Positions 1 through 8,314 of a stretch of DNA of 64,000 nucleotides are shown here, piece after piece (position 1 is the first letter of the stretch; the number at the start of each line of letters is the position of its first letter). The position numbers and the translations under genes are program-made. The DNA lies in the NCBI RefSeq assembly GCF_900142095.1, contig NZ_FQZP01000002.1, positions 62,001 through 126,000 on the forward strand, written 5' to 3'. The DNA is from Thermoclostridium caenicola. GTDB lineage: Bacteria; Bacillota; Clostridia; DSM-8532. A model generated the notes under the pieces. It did no database searches. It saw nothing but the letters and a program-made list of their open reading frames with translations, and was not told the origin of the DNA.

Positions 1-144
1 GGCAAAGGAACCGATGGTGATGCCCAATACATAATCGAAGAAGGTCAGTTGGGAGACCTGCTGCTTCCCGATGATGCGTATAAGCACCAGGAGTATCAGG
101 AAAGCCAACAGCGAGCGTATGGTTACCACAAGGATGATCGGCAC
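1..144 (-). CDS. DUF421 (YetF-like) membrane protein, N-terminal part
   Basis: Only the first 48 codons are inside the window; the gene continues past the left edge. The translation is a hydrophobic first membrane segment followed by RIIGKQQVSQLTFFDYVLGI, the hallmark start of the DUF421/YetF family of small membrane proteins of unknown function, often spore- or envelope-associated in Firmicutes. I chose the GTG at 144 because AAAGAGGGG lies at a normal distance upstream (about 152-160). An in-frame ATG at 168 has no ribosome site. The gene is divergent from the multicopper oxidase, so 145-350 holds both promoters. Confidence 0.75.
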   Translation of the reverse strand, partial: MPIILVVTIRSLLAFLILLVLIRIIGKQQVSQLTFFDYVLGITIGSFA

Positions 145-350
145 TGTACTACCCCTCTTTTCTGTCATCAGCCGAAAGGCATTCCAGACATTTCAATGCC
201 AAACTATAGGATTCATAATAAGTCCCCGGGTTATGTATCGCAGGATGGTTTTCCTGAAGCCAAAGCGTATTTTGCAAGGGGTTCCGGTCTGCACAGACTT
301 GTCCCACAATGCATAGGATGTAGCAGAAAAACGATTAAGGAGGGGAATCA

Positions 351-1937
351 ATGCGAATAAGTTTAAGGCCATTTGTGGATCCGCTGCCCATTCCAAGGGT
401 GCTGCAGCCCCTGGAAAGGTGTAAAGATAAAACATACTATGAGGTGAGGATGAAAGAATTCTTCCACCAGTTCCACAGCCAGCTTCCGCCCACCAGGGTC
501 TGGGGTTATGAGGGACAAGTCCCCGGTCCCACTATAGAAGTGGAGGAAGGCGAATGCACACAGGTACTCTGGATAAACGAACTGCCGGACAAGCATTTCC
601 TGCCCGTTGACAGAACGCTTCACGGATCCGGTCACGATATGCCGGAGGTGCGCACCGTGGTCCATCTTCATGGCGCGTCGGTTGAGCCTGAAAGCGACGG
701 ATACCCGGACGCCTGGTACACCAACGGTTTTAAAAAATGCGGGCCGAGGTTCTCCCAGAAGGTTTACACCTACCCCAACAAACAGCGTCCGGCCATGCTC
801 TGGTACCATGACCATGCCCTTGGCATCACCCGCCTCAATGTTTATGCCGGGCTTGCGGGATTGTACATCATCCGCAATGAAGCGGAACGCGCACTGAATC
901 TCCCGTCGGGCATCTATGAGATACCCCTGGTGATTCAGGACAAGAGCTTTAACAGCGACGGCTCGCTGTTCTATCCCTCAACGGTTGATGTGCAGGATCC
1001 TCCGCCCGATTTTCCCGATCCATCCATCACGCCGGGTTTTGCGGGCAACACCATCATCGTCAACGGAAAGGCCTGGCCATACCTTGAGGTGGAGCAGAGG
1101 AAATACCGCTTCCGCGTGCTCAATGCTTCCAATGAGAGGTTCTACCGCATGAAACTGGACAACGGTCAGCCATTCATCCAGATCGGTTCGGACGGCGGGC
1201 TTCTCCAGAGACCTTACACAACCGATGAAATCGTGATAGGGCCCGCAGAGCGCTGCGACCTGGTGATTGACTTCTCCAGCCAGCCGGCTGGTACTACCAT
1301 CACGCTCCTGAACACAGCCAGGACGCCCTTTGACTTCGGCGCGGAGCCCGACCCGTTCACGGACGGAAGGATCATGCAGTTCAGGGTGATTGAGAGGACA
1401 TCCGAGGACACCAGCACTGTCCCGCAGTTCCTGAGCAGCATCCCCAGAATGGACGAGTTTGCCGCCACCAGGACGAGGGATATTTCATTCGACGTGACAA
1501 CCGACCGCTACAACCGGTTCCTGTTCCTTCTGAACAACCATGACTACATGGACGGGGTTACAGAAGATCCGGTTGTGGGAGAAACGGAAATCTGGAGGCT
1601 CATCAACCCCGGATTGGGTGTCCATCCGTTCCATGTCCACCAGATCCAGTTCCAGGTTCTGGACAGGATCCCCTTTGATACGGCGCTCTATGCCCAGACC
1701 GGGTACATCCGGTATACCGGTGAACCCGAGCTGCCTTCGCCGGGCGAAAGGGGCTGGAAGGACACGATCCAGGCATACCCCGGGTATGTGACCCGCCTCA
1801 TCATGCGCTTCGGTCCCTATACCGGAAGGTATGTCTATCATTGCCACATCCTCGAGCATGAGGACCACGACATGATGCGTCCCTTCGATGTGGTTGCCCG
1901 GAAATGCCCGCCGGTCAGGGATGAATGCAAGAAGTAA
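351..1937 (+). CDS. cotA: CotA-like multicopper oxidase (laccase / bilirubin oxidase family)
   Basis: A 528-residue three-domain multicopper oxidase that would oxidise phenolic or metal substrates and reduce oxygen to water. The four copper-binding segments are present in order: HLHGAS (about residue 105), WYHDHALG (151), HPFHVHQIQF (about 425) and YHCHILEHEDHDMM (about 493), which carries the Cys of the type-1 copper site with a downstream Met. The N-terminal PLPIPRVLQP and WGYEGQVPGPTIEV segments match Bacillus CotA, the outer spore-coat laccase. No signal peptide is visible, as expected for a coat protein. AAGGAGGGG precedes the ATG. A strong terminator follows and the gene is monocistronic. 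The exact substrate is unknown; cotA is a family-based symbol. Confidence 0.9.
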   Translation: MRISLRPFVDPLPIPRVLQPLERCKDKTYYEVRMKEFFHQFHSQLPPTRVWGYEGQVPGPTIEVEEGECTQVLWINELPDKHFLPVDRTLHGSGHDMPEVRTVVHLHGASVEPESDGYPDAWYTNGFKKCGPRFSQKVYTYPNKQRPAMLWYHDHALGITRLNVYAGLAGLYIIRNEAERALNLPSGIYEIPLVIQDKSFNSDGSLFYPSTVDVQDPPPDFPDPSITPGFAGNTIIVNGKAWPYLEVEQRKYRFRVLNASNERFYRMKLDNGQPFIQIGSDGGLLQRPYTTDEIVIGPAERCDLVIDFSSQPAGTTITLLNTARTPFDFGAEPDPFTDGRIMQFRVIERTSEDTSTVPQFLSSIPRMDEFAATRTRDISFDVTTDRYNRFLFLLNNHDYMDGVTEDPVVGETEIWRLINPGLGVHPFHVHQIQFQVLDRIPFDTALYAQTGYIRYTGEPELPSPGERGWKDTIQAYPGYVTRLIMRFGPYTGRYVYHCHILEHEDHDMMRPFDVVARKCPPVRDECKK

Positions 1938-1955
1938 AGGATTAGCCAAAAAGGC

Positions 1956-1998
1956 AGGAGAGGCTGTGATTCGTAATCATGCCTCTCCTTTTCTTTAT
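1956..1998 (+). terminator. Rho-independent terminator of the laccase gene
   Basis: AGGAGAGGC at 1956-1964 pairs with GCCTCTCCT at 1981-1989, with further pairing (TGAT/ATCA) inside, and TTTTCTTT follows. It separates the oxidase from the convergent export operon. Confidence 0.85.
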
Positions 1999-2043
1999 GG
2001 GCTGCCAATTATGAAAAGGTCATATACCTTAACGCGTACAGGT

Positions 2044-3756
2044 TCAGGAAAACAAGGCGATAAGCTTTTCCCAGAAGCTTTTTTTCGCTGCCGTCTCCGG
2101 GGTGGAATCCTTCTCTTTTTCAGGCACCTTTACAGCGGGTGTTCTTAGCACGAACTGCACGGAATGGGCCACCCCTTTGTCAGGTGAAGCAAAGGATAAA
2201 ACTTTTTCTTCCTTGCCATTCCGGCCCGTCAGGCCGGAGAGGGCGGTATCGATGCCTTGCTTTATGGCCAGTCCGCCGTCGAGCAGTTCCTGGGCATGGC
2301 CGGGAAGGCTTTTTACGTTTTCATTCATCCTGTCCATGCCGGTTACAAGGGCAGACAACCCGCCGGACAACTGCCTGGCGCCTTCCTCCAGTCCGGAAAC
2401 ACCCTGCTGAAGCTGCCGGGAAGCCTGGGAAAGTGTCGAAACCCCCTGGTCAAGCCCTTTATATTCCTCAGACAATTTTGACACGCCCTCGGTATACTGG
2501 GAAAGCCCGGCATTAAGCGCCGTCAGGTTCTGATATAGTTGTTCCATTCCGGCAATCTGGTCGAGCAGGGATTGGGCCAGCCTGCCCGCCTGGGCGTATG
2601 GGCTGTCCGGGGCTGCAGCATATTGGGCCAGCATGCGAAGCTGTGCCTTTTCAGCTTCTCCTGGGAGATCGGCCTGGATCCCCTGGGCCAGCTGCTGATA
2701 CCCGGCAAGTATGGATTCACCGCTTAATGCCATTTCAGAAAGCCCATCCCGGATGCTTCCCGAACCTCCTGAAAGGCTTTCCAGGGAAGCATCCAATTGC
2801 CGCATGCCCTGCGCCAGCCCTTCCAGTCCTTTTGACAGTTCGGTGCTACCCGAGGACAGCTCATGGAGCCCGGAAGACAATTTACCCGTGCCATTTGACA
2901 GTTCCACAAGGCCATTTCTGAAGGATTCCGCCCCTTTAACCCAGTCTTCCAGGCCCTGGCTCAGATCTTCTATTCCTTGACCGAAGATACCGGCTGAAAG
3001 GGTATTCCCAAAATCAACGGCTGATATGCCGATATTAATGCTGTCCATTTCAAAACCGTGGGCATCCACTACGATACGGAAGCTAGCGGAAGCCCCCGGA
3101 AGGACTGTATAGGTGAGCGTATTGGTCTGCCCTGCAATCACCTGGGTTGCACCTTCGGCTGAGACGATGGTCATCCGGTTCAGATTCACCGGTACCTGTA
3201 TCTGCATGGCAAACCTTTCCCTGAAGTAAGGTTGTGCGGATTCGTCGGGAATGGCCAGAAGTTCCATCTCCACTCTTCCGCTCCTGCCCGCCAAATCGCC
3301 GGCCTCGATGCGATTGCCGTCAAGATAGTATTGGATCCGGAAGGTCCAGGGTAGTTCTCCCCCGCGCAGTTTGCCCTGGTAAAAGAAATCACCGTAGGAT
3401 GCCTTGAGGTCCCAGAGAATCCTGTCGCCCTCAACCTGGGGTCGGATATCTTCAGTCAGGCTCTCAATTTTCTCGTAATCACCGAAATCAACATATAGCC
3501 CATCCCTGGGCACCTTAACATGGTTGACCACATAGATGGAACGTACCGAGCCGTCCTCATTCAGAAGGGCATACACGGTTTCATCCTTGCTTATGGTCTC
3601 AATCATGTCTCCCGCGACGGCCGCATTCCCTGAAACGCCCGCTGCGTTAATCGTAAGGTCACTGCCATCACGAATGCCGGATGACTTCAAACCGGCAAGC
3701 ATGATGAAAACCATGATGACTGCCGTCACAATCATAATTCTGCTTCTGGTTCTCAT
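2044..3756 (-). CDS. YhgE/Pip-like X-X-G repeat membrane-anchored protein, partner of an MMPL exporter
   Basis: A 570-residue protein with one N-terminal membrane anchor (about residues 7-25) and a beta-rich extracytoplasmic region to about residue 260. A long helical stretch follows (about 265-515) with a degenerate heptad in which every third or fourth residue is Gly (LSNGTGKLSSGLHELSSGST and similar). This X-X-G repeat is typical of YhgE/Pip-type proteins that accompany MMPL/RND exporters and phage or type VII-like secretion. Its start codon overlaps the stop of the upstream MMPL gene by four bases (3753-3756), so the two are translationally coupled and probably form one envelope complex. 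The exported substrate is unknown. Confidence 0.75.
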   Translation of the reverse strand: MRTRSRIMIVTAVIMVFIMLAGLKSSGIRDGSDLTINAAGVSGNAAVAGDMIETISKDETVYALLNEDGSVRSIYVVNHVKVPRDGLYVDFGDYEKIESLTEDIRPQVEGDRILWDLKASYGDFFYQGKLRGGELPWTFRIQYYLDGNRIEAGDLAGRSGRVEMELLAIPDESAQPYFRERFAMQIQVPVNLNRMTIVSAEGATQVIAGQTNTLTYTVLPGASASFRIVVDAHGFEMDSINIGISAVDFGNTLSAGIFGQGIEDLSQGLEDWVKGAESFRNGLVELSNGTGKLSSGLHELSSGSTELSKGLEGLAQGMRQLDASLESLSGGSGSIRDGLSEMALSGESILAGYQQLAQGIQADLPGEAEKAQLRMLAQYAAAPDSPYAQAGRLAQSLLDQIAGMEQLYQNLTALNAGLSQYTEGVSKLSEEYKGLDQGVSTLSQASRQLQQGVSGLEEGARQLSGGLSALVTGMDRMNENVKSLPGHAQELLDGGLAIKQGIDTALSGLTGRNGKEEKVLSFASPDKGVAHSVQFVLRTPAVKVPEKEKDSTPETAAKKSFWEKLIALFS

Positions 3757-5846
3757 AGGGATGTCCCCTCCTTTACAGACTTATCCCGCTCCTTTGCCTT
3801 CAGGGTTGTTTTCCCGATCACGCCGTCAAATATTATCAGAAGCTGCGGAAGCAGCACGAGTACGAGCACGCAGCTGATGGCGGCACCTCTGCCCAGCAGC
3901 AGGATCATTTCTGAAACCGCCCGGATGGAAGATGCCACGCCAACCCCCATGCAGGCCACGAACAGGATCATGGCCGATGTGATGACTGACCATCCGGAAT
4001 CGGTCAGGGCTTTAATGGCTGCTTCCTTCTTGCTGTAAGCCTTTCTGTTTTCCATGTACCGGCTGGTCATCAGAATGGCGTAATCAACCGTAGCTCCCAG
4101 CTGGATGGCACTGACCACCAGGTAACCGATAAACGACAAGTTTTCATCCATGAAATAAGGAACTGCCATATTCATCCATATGGAAGTCTCGATGACCAGA
4201 ACCAGCAGCACAGGGATGGTCAGTGATCGGAAAGTCAGGAGGATGATGAGCCCAACGGCACAGATGGATATCAGGCTGACCGTTGAATAGTCCCGGTCCA
4301 CCACCTGCTTGACATCGGACACGCTGCTGGATGAACCCAAAAGGAAATATGCATCGCCATAATGCCCATACGACATCCGTCCGATTTCCTCCACCGCCCG
4401 GAGGGTGGCTGCGCTTTCCACCGGCAGGTCCAGATTGATGATCATGCGGGTATAGTTTGGTGAGGTAAAGTTCTCAAGTAATGCCTCAGGCAGAATTTCC
4501 CTGGGAATGGCCGGATCTGCCAGGGTAACAATGGTCTGGACCGATGAAACATAATCCTTTTCCATCAGAGCATCGGCAAGGCTGATCTCATCGGGAATGC
4601 TCCCCCTGGGCACAAGCAGGACCAGCGGATTGTAGATGCCAAACCTTTCATCTATCCGTTCAACCTTCTTACCAAATTCGGAGTCCTCAACCGAAATCAT
4701 GGCGTTCTCCCCGTAAAGGAACGCATTGGACGCCTGGGCACGATAGGCCGGCACAATGATTATGGCAAGCAGGACAATCACCACGGCTCCATAACGCACT
4801 ATCCCGCTCCCGAGTTTTGAAAGTGACGGCAGCAAAGGCTTATGTTGTGTCCGTTCCAGCAGTCCGTCCGTAAAAAGGGTTATGCCGGGCAGCAGGAAGA
4901 TGACCGTCAGCAGGCTTATCAGCACCCCTTTTGAAAGGACCGCACCCATATCAAAACCGATTTTGTAGCGCATGAACATAAGCGCCACAAACCCCGCGAC
5001 TGTGGTCAGGCAGCTTGCCCCAATGGAAGAAAACGAGCTGATTATGGCTTTTTTCATGGCTGTTTCGGGTTCCACGCCTCGCGCCTTTTCCTCCCTGTAT
5101 CGATGGAGCAGAAAGATGGCATAATCCATGGATATGGCGAACTGCAGGAGGGCGGCACTGGCCTGGGTGATGAATGAGATGCTGCCGAACACCACGTTGG
5201 TGCCCATATTGATGACAACAGAAACCCCCATGACCACAACATAAATGAATGGTTCAAACCAGGAATGGGAGGTCAGGAGCAGAATGATGAAAATGATGGG
5301 CGCTGCGATGATGGCAGCCGAAACAACCTCCCTGATGGTGCTTTCCCTCATGAATTTGGTGGTTACAGCCGAACCTCCGACAGCTCCCTTCTCTCCAATA
5401 ATGGCCTGTATATCGGACACAGCTTTTCCGGTGTTCAGGCTGTAGTCACCCTCATCAAATTCAACCATGAAAAGCGCTGCCCCATCCTTGTAATAGCTCT
5501 CAACCGTTTTGGAATCCAGATATTCCAGGGGCTTATGGATATCTGCCACATCATCCAGCCATATAACCGACTTAACGCCATCCACCCCTGCCAGACGCTG
5601 TTTGATGGCAACGGCTTCAGGGAGGGAGATATTCTCCACCATGACACGCGCCGATCCGGTCAGGGAAAATTCCTTCTCCATGATTTCCAGCGCCTTGCTT
5701 GTTCTCATTTCAGAAGGAAGGTATTTGGCCAGATTGTAGTTGATATCCACCTCGGGGATAAAGCAGGCGCTGAGCACAGTCAGCAGGACAAATATCCAAA
5801 AAATGAGTCTTCTTTTCTTGACAATGACATCAGCTAATCTGTCCAT
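3753..5846 (-). CDS. MMPL/RND-family exporter (YdfJ-like)
   Basis: About 697 residues with the two-fold RND architecture: an N-terminal membrane helix, an extracytoplasmic loop, five clustered helices, then a second copy. The two halves carry SMDYAIFLLHRYREEK and ATVDYAILMTSRYMENR, the conserved helix-4 segments of MMPL proteins whose Asp relays protons. The ATG at 5846 follows GGAGGAGG. Upstream in-frame codons to 5879 overlap a TetR operator and are less likely. It forms an operon with the X-X-G repeat protein and lies downstream of the tetR gene. Family members export lipids, peptides or drugs; the substrate here is not evident. Confidence 0.9.
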   Translation of the reverse strand: MDRLADVIVKKRRLIFWIFVLLTVLSACFIPEVDINYNLAKYLPSEMRTSKALEIMEKEFSLTGSARVMVENISLPEAVAIKQRLAGVDGVKSVIWLDDVADIHKPLEYLDSKTVESYYKDGAALFMVEFDEGDYSLNTGKAVSDIQAIIGEKGAVGGSAVTTKFMRESTIREVVSAAIIAAPIIFIILLLTSHSWFEPFIYVVVMGVSVVINMGTNVVFGSISFITQASAALLQFAISMDYAIFLLHRYREEKARGVEPETAMKKAIISSFSSIGASCLTTVAGFVALMFMRYKIGFDMGAVLSKGVLISLLTVIFLLPGITLFTDGLLERTQHKPLLPSLSKLGSGIVRYGAVVIVLLAIIIVPAYRAQASNAFLYGENAMISVEDSEFGKKVERIDERFGIYNPLVLLVPRGSIPDEISLADALMEKDYVSSVQTIVTLADPAIPREILPEALLENFTSPNYTRMIINLDLPVESAATLRAVEEIGRMSYGHYGDAYFLLGSSSSVSDVKQVVDRDYSTVSLISICAVGLIILLTFRSLTIPVLLVLVIETSIWMNMAVPYFMDENLSFIGYLVVSAIQLGATVDYAILMTSRYMENRKAYSKKEAAIKALTDSGWSVITSAMILFVACMGVGVASSIRAVSEMILLLGRGAAISCVLVLVLLPQLLIIFDGVIGKTTLKAKERDKSVKEGTSL

Positions 5847-5887
5847 AACCTCCTCCAAAAACTGAACATTAATAAACAATCGTTCAT
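5834..5887 (-). CDS. Possible 17-residue leader peptide ahead of the MMPL gene
   Basis: AAGGAG (5892-5897) is followed four bases later by ATG at 5887. This opens a 17-codon frame (MNDCLLMFSFWRRLWTD) that ends at 5834, twelve bases inside the exporter gene. Its first codon lies in the right arm of the TetR operator and it reads through the exporter's ribosome site. Such a frame could couple translation to the exporter, but it may be fortuitous. Confidence 0.3.
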   Translation of the reverse strand: MNDCLLMFSFWRRLWTD

Positions 5888-5888
5888 T
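5871..5888. promoter_or_regulatory. TetR operator copy at the exporter gene
   Basis: AATAAAC-AATC-GTTCATT is an inverted repeat with seven-base arms, a four-base spacer and one mismatch. It has the same arms and spacing as the perfect copy at the tetR start (6528-6547). Two matching sites bracketing the regulator gene and its neighbouring exporter suggest both are repressed by this TetR protein. Confidence 0.7.
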
Positions 5889-5903
5889 TTTCTCCTTAAA
5901 GAC

Positions 5904-5929
5904 AAGCTATTATGAAACCATAATAGCTT
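5904..5929 (-). terminator. Perfect hairpin between tetR and the exporter gene
   Basis: AAGCTATTATG (5904-5914) and CATAATAGCTT (5919-5929) form an 11-bp perfect stem with a four-base loop just after the tetR stop. The following T-run is weak (TTGTCTTT in the minus reading), so it could be a leaky terminator or attenuator rather than a full stop. Confidence 0.5.
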
Positions 5930-5945
5930 ACCACGTCGTTCCCTT

Positions 5946-6527
5946 TTACAGCCGCTTAGGCAGGTCCTTTACGAATACTGTCATGGTCTTTTCCATCAGG
6001 TTCTCCACCCTGTCGAAATCATCCCCTACCTCCCGGATGATCATGTAGATGCTGTCAACAATAGCATTTGCAATTATCTGAAAAATAAAAGGGTCTTTTA
6101 CCTTCCTTCCGTTTTGCGCCAGCTGGACGAGCATTTCCTTTTCAATGCGCCCGGCAATCAGCTCAACCAATCCGTTCCTGATGTTCTCGTACTTGGATCC
6201 CTTGCTGTTGTGGAACAGGATGTACAGCTCCGTGCTGTACTTTCTGTAGATCCCCATGATGGCCGTGATGATGCCCGATATGAGGAGCGGGTCCTCCGCC
6301 TCATTGTATTGGTCAAATATTGCCTGGGTAACAGCCTTCCAAACCGGGTCCATGAGCTCATTGAACAAGGCATCCTTGCTCGGGAAATACCTGTAGATAT
6401 TGCCCACGGTGATATGGGCCTTCATGGCTATGGCACGCATGGATGCCTCATTGTAGCTCTTTTTGCTGAACTCCTCCAGCGCCGCTTGCTTGATGGCGGC
6501 CTTAACTTCATCCTTCAGGTACTGCAT
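5946..6527 (-). CDS. TetR/AcrR-family transcriptional repressor
   Basis: A 193-residue TetR protein. The N-terminal helix-turn-helix is clear: a basic first helix, then SMRAIAMKAHITVGNIYRYF (about residues 28-47). The remainder is helical and variable, as expected for the ligand-binding and dimerisation domain. It lies directly upstream of the MMPL exporter on the same strand and its operator occurs at both start sites, so it probably represses itself and the export pair until a ligand binds. The ligand is unknown. The ribosome site AGGGG is inside the operator, so bound repressor would also mask it at the DNA level. Confidence 0.9.
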   Translation of the reverse strand: MQYLKDEVKAAIKQAALEEFSKKSYNEASMRAIAMKAHITVGNIYRYFPSKDALFNELMDPVWKAVTQAIFDQYNEAEDPLLISGIITAIMGIYRKYSTELYILFHNSKGSKYENIRNGLVELIAGRIEKEMLVQLAQNGRKVKDPFIFQIIANAIVDSIYMIIREVGDDFDRVENLMEKTMTVFVKDLPKRL

Positions 6528-6547
6528 TAATAAACCCCTGTTTATTA
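6528..6547. promoter_or_regulatory. Perfect TetR operator at the tetR start
   Basis: TAATAAAC-CCCT-GTTTATTA is an eight-base perfect inverted repeat with a four-base spacer. It touches the tetR start codon and lies just downstream of the -10 box, a classical repressor position. Confidence 0.75.
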
Positions 6548-6555
6548 TTAATTAT

Positions 6556-6585
6556 ATTATAACGCCTTCCAATATATACCGTCAA
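6556..6585 (-). promoter_or_regulatory. tetR promoter
   Basis: In the minus reading TTGACG (6585-6580) and TATAAT (6561-6556) are separated by 18 bases, a good vegetative promoter. The TetR operator begins nine bases downstream of the -10 box. Confidence 0.65.
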
Positions 6586-6684
6586 CAATCCGGTAAAGAA
6601 TTCCCCTATATACGAAAGGCACCGTGGTGCCTTCGGAAAATCAAAACAATCACATTGCCCCTGTCAGGTTCCTTTACGCCCTGG

Positions 6685-6860
6685 CTAAATCAATTTGTAC
6701 GGATGATAGATCTCTTTGCAGGCAGGGCATTTGTATTCCACATTCTGGTCTTTGTAAGTGTACCTTGAAACCAGCAGCTTTGGTTGCACTTGGGACAGAT
6801 GACTTTTTGCGATTTAATGAGTTTCACCGCCAAATCCCTGGTTAAGTTGGTATTACTCAA
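6685..6860 (-). pseudogene. Small zinc-ribbon protein, broken by one missing base
   Basis: AGGAGG stands eight bases before a TTG at 6860. The frame encodes SNTNLTRDLAVKLIKSQ, then VICPKCNQ. After the A-run at 6779-6781 the sensible frame continues one base out of phase as KLLVSRYTYKDQNVEYKCPA, then CKEIYHPYKLI and a stop at 6685. Restoring one A gives about 58 residues with CPKC and CPAC knuckles, a plausible complete zinc ribbon. Its function is unknown. The break is one of four similar single-base deletions in the window, so error is as likely as decay. Confidence 0.6.
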
Positions 6861-6913
6861 CGCAATATCCTCCTACCTATTCAGTTTACCTGCATTTGAA
6901 CCGTCCCATGCTG

Positions 6914-7441
6914 TCAGCTTCCTTCAACATCCTCTTCAGTGTTATTCCGGATGATCTCCGGTGGCCATTTATCCGTTACCTTATCTTCATTCAAATGATA
7001 CTCCACCTGATCCTGACTCCGGTAAATCTCCCGGTACGGTAAAATATTGATCTTCCCGGAATCCGGATACTCGCAGACATCTATGCCCACGGTTGTCCGT
7101 ATGTCGATAAAGACACAGGGTTTATCCGTATGGTTGTAGAGCTGGTGGGCGCCGCTGCTTCCCATTTCAAAGAATACGATATCCCCTTCAACCAGTTCCC
7201 TGAATCCTTCCGGCGTGCGGAGCATGGCGCTGCCGGAAATAATAATGAACAGTTCCTCCGCATTTCTGTGAAAATGATAGGGAAATGAGAATTTGCCGCT
7301 GTCCAGGGACCTGACATGGAACTGGATATGCTGTGCGTTTGCGATCTTGGATAAATTGGGGCTTGTGTGCCACACATATTCAGGAATGGGTGATCGCAAT
7401 TGCATAAGCGGTAAATCCTTCAGATTAAACACGTTTGGCAT
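6914..7441 (-). CDS. Cupin-fold protein
   Basis: A 175-residue single-domain cupin. Cupin motif 1 is PYHFHRNAEELFIIISG (about residues 53-69), giving the His-X-His and Glu metal ligands. Motif 2 is near GAHQLYNHT (about 97-105), which supplies the last His. The ATG follows GGGAGGG. Proteins of this type include sugar isomerases and small metal-binding sensors, but nothing here fixes a substrate. It is probably single-gene; the downstream zinc-ribbon gene is 54 bases away. Confidence 0.8.
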   Translation of the reverse strand: MPNVFNLKDLPLMQLRSPIPEYVWHTSPNLSKIANAQHIQFHVRSLDSGKFSFPYHFHRNAEELFIIISGSAMLRTPEGFRELVEGDIVFFEMGSSGAHQLYNHTDKPCVFIDIRTTVGIDVCEYPDSGKINILPYREIYRSQDQVEYHLNEDKVTDKWPPEIIRNNTEEDVEGS

Positions 7442-7597
7442 CTTGCAGCCCTCCCTTATTTACGAATGGACTTGTTAACACTTTACGGTCTGTCCTGTTG
7501 CTGTCGGCGGACAGGGCAAATTTGCCGGCGAACGGGCGATGGAGCAGTATATGGCGATGATCGTCGTGAACATTGAAACTGTTTGCGCCCCAGGACT

Positions 7598-8287
7598 TTA
7601 TCCGAAGATCCCCGGCAGCAACCGGTATCCTTTTTTGCTTTTCACAGTTTCAATAAACTCCTGGATGGTGCGGATCTCCCGGTCGAAGGCCATGCCACCC
7701 CGGTAAATTGAGTCGGTATGATGGGCATCCGAGCCGGACAGCATCAAAAGGCCATGTTTTTCAGCATATTCCCTGGCCCTTTCGTTGAACCTGGGGTTCC
7801 GGTGGCTGGCATTGAAGACCTCCACCGCATCCACTTCCTGCGGATACAGGCGTATTTCGGGTATGTAGTACGCCTCCCTGAAAGGATGGGCATGGACGAC
7901 GAATCCGCCATGCCCGCGCACAACTCTAAGATATTTCTCAAGAGGCCATTCAAGCATATCCGGATGTTTCAGAAGGAAATCCTTGCCCAGGCCATAGGTG
8001 AGAAAGTCCGTTCCGTCGTATGTACTCTCCCATCCGAAGAAAACATGGAAGCCGCATTTTTTCCCTTCTTCCAGCGCGTTTTCGTATCCGCGGCAAAAGA
8101 GCTCCACCCGCTCCTTCCAGGGAAGATACCCGGGGATTGCCGTATTGCCGTTAAAGAAATGGTCGGTAACGATGACACCTGAATAGCCCAGGGCCTTGTA
8201 AGCCCGTACCATCTCCGCGCCGCTCCCCGTGGCGCAGGCGCTGGCTTCGGCAGTATGCATGTGTGTTTCATAAAGGTACTCTCTCAT
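7598..8287 (-). CDS. PHP-domain metal-dependent phosphoesterase
   Basis: A 229-residue protein with the PHP-fold ligands: YETHMHTAEAS near the N terminus, VTDHFF (about residue 41), the Glu of GWESTYDG, VHAHPFRE (about 130) and GSDAHHTD (about 187). These His and Asp residues bind two or three metals in polymerase-and-histidinol-phosphatase-like enzymes. Length and motif set match small stand-alone PHP proteins related to HisK and RNase AM; the substrate is not determinable. The methyltransferase-like gene ends 27 bases upstream, so co-transcription is likely. Confidence 0.85.
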   Translation of the reverse strand: MREYLYETHMHTAEASACATGSGAEMVRAYKALGYSGVIVTDHFFNGNTAIPGYLPWKERVELFCRGYENALEEGKKCGFHVFFGWESTYDGTDFLTYGLGKDFLLKHPDMLEWPLEKYLRVVRGHGGFVVHAHPFREAYYIPEIRLYPQEVDAVEVFNASHRNPRFNERAREYAEKHGLLMLSGSDAHHTDSIYRGGMAFDREIRTIQEFIETVKSKKGYRLLPGIFG

Positions 8288-8314
8288 AACTATTCCGTCT
8301 CAACCCATGTTGTT

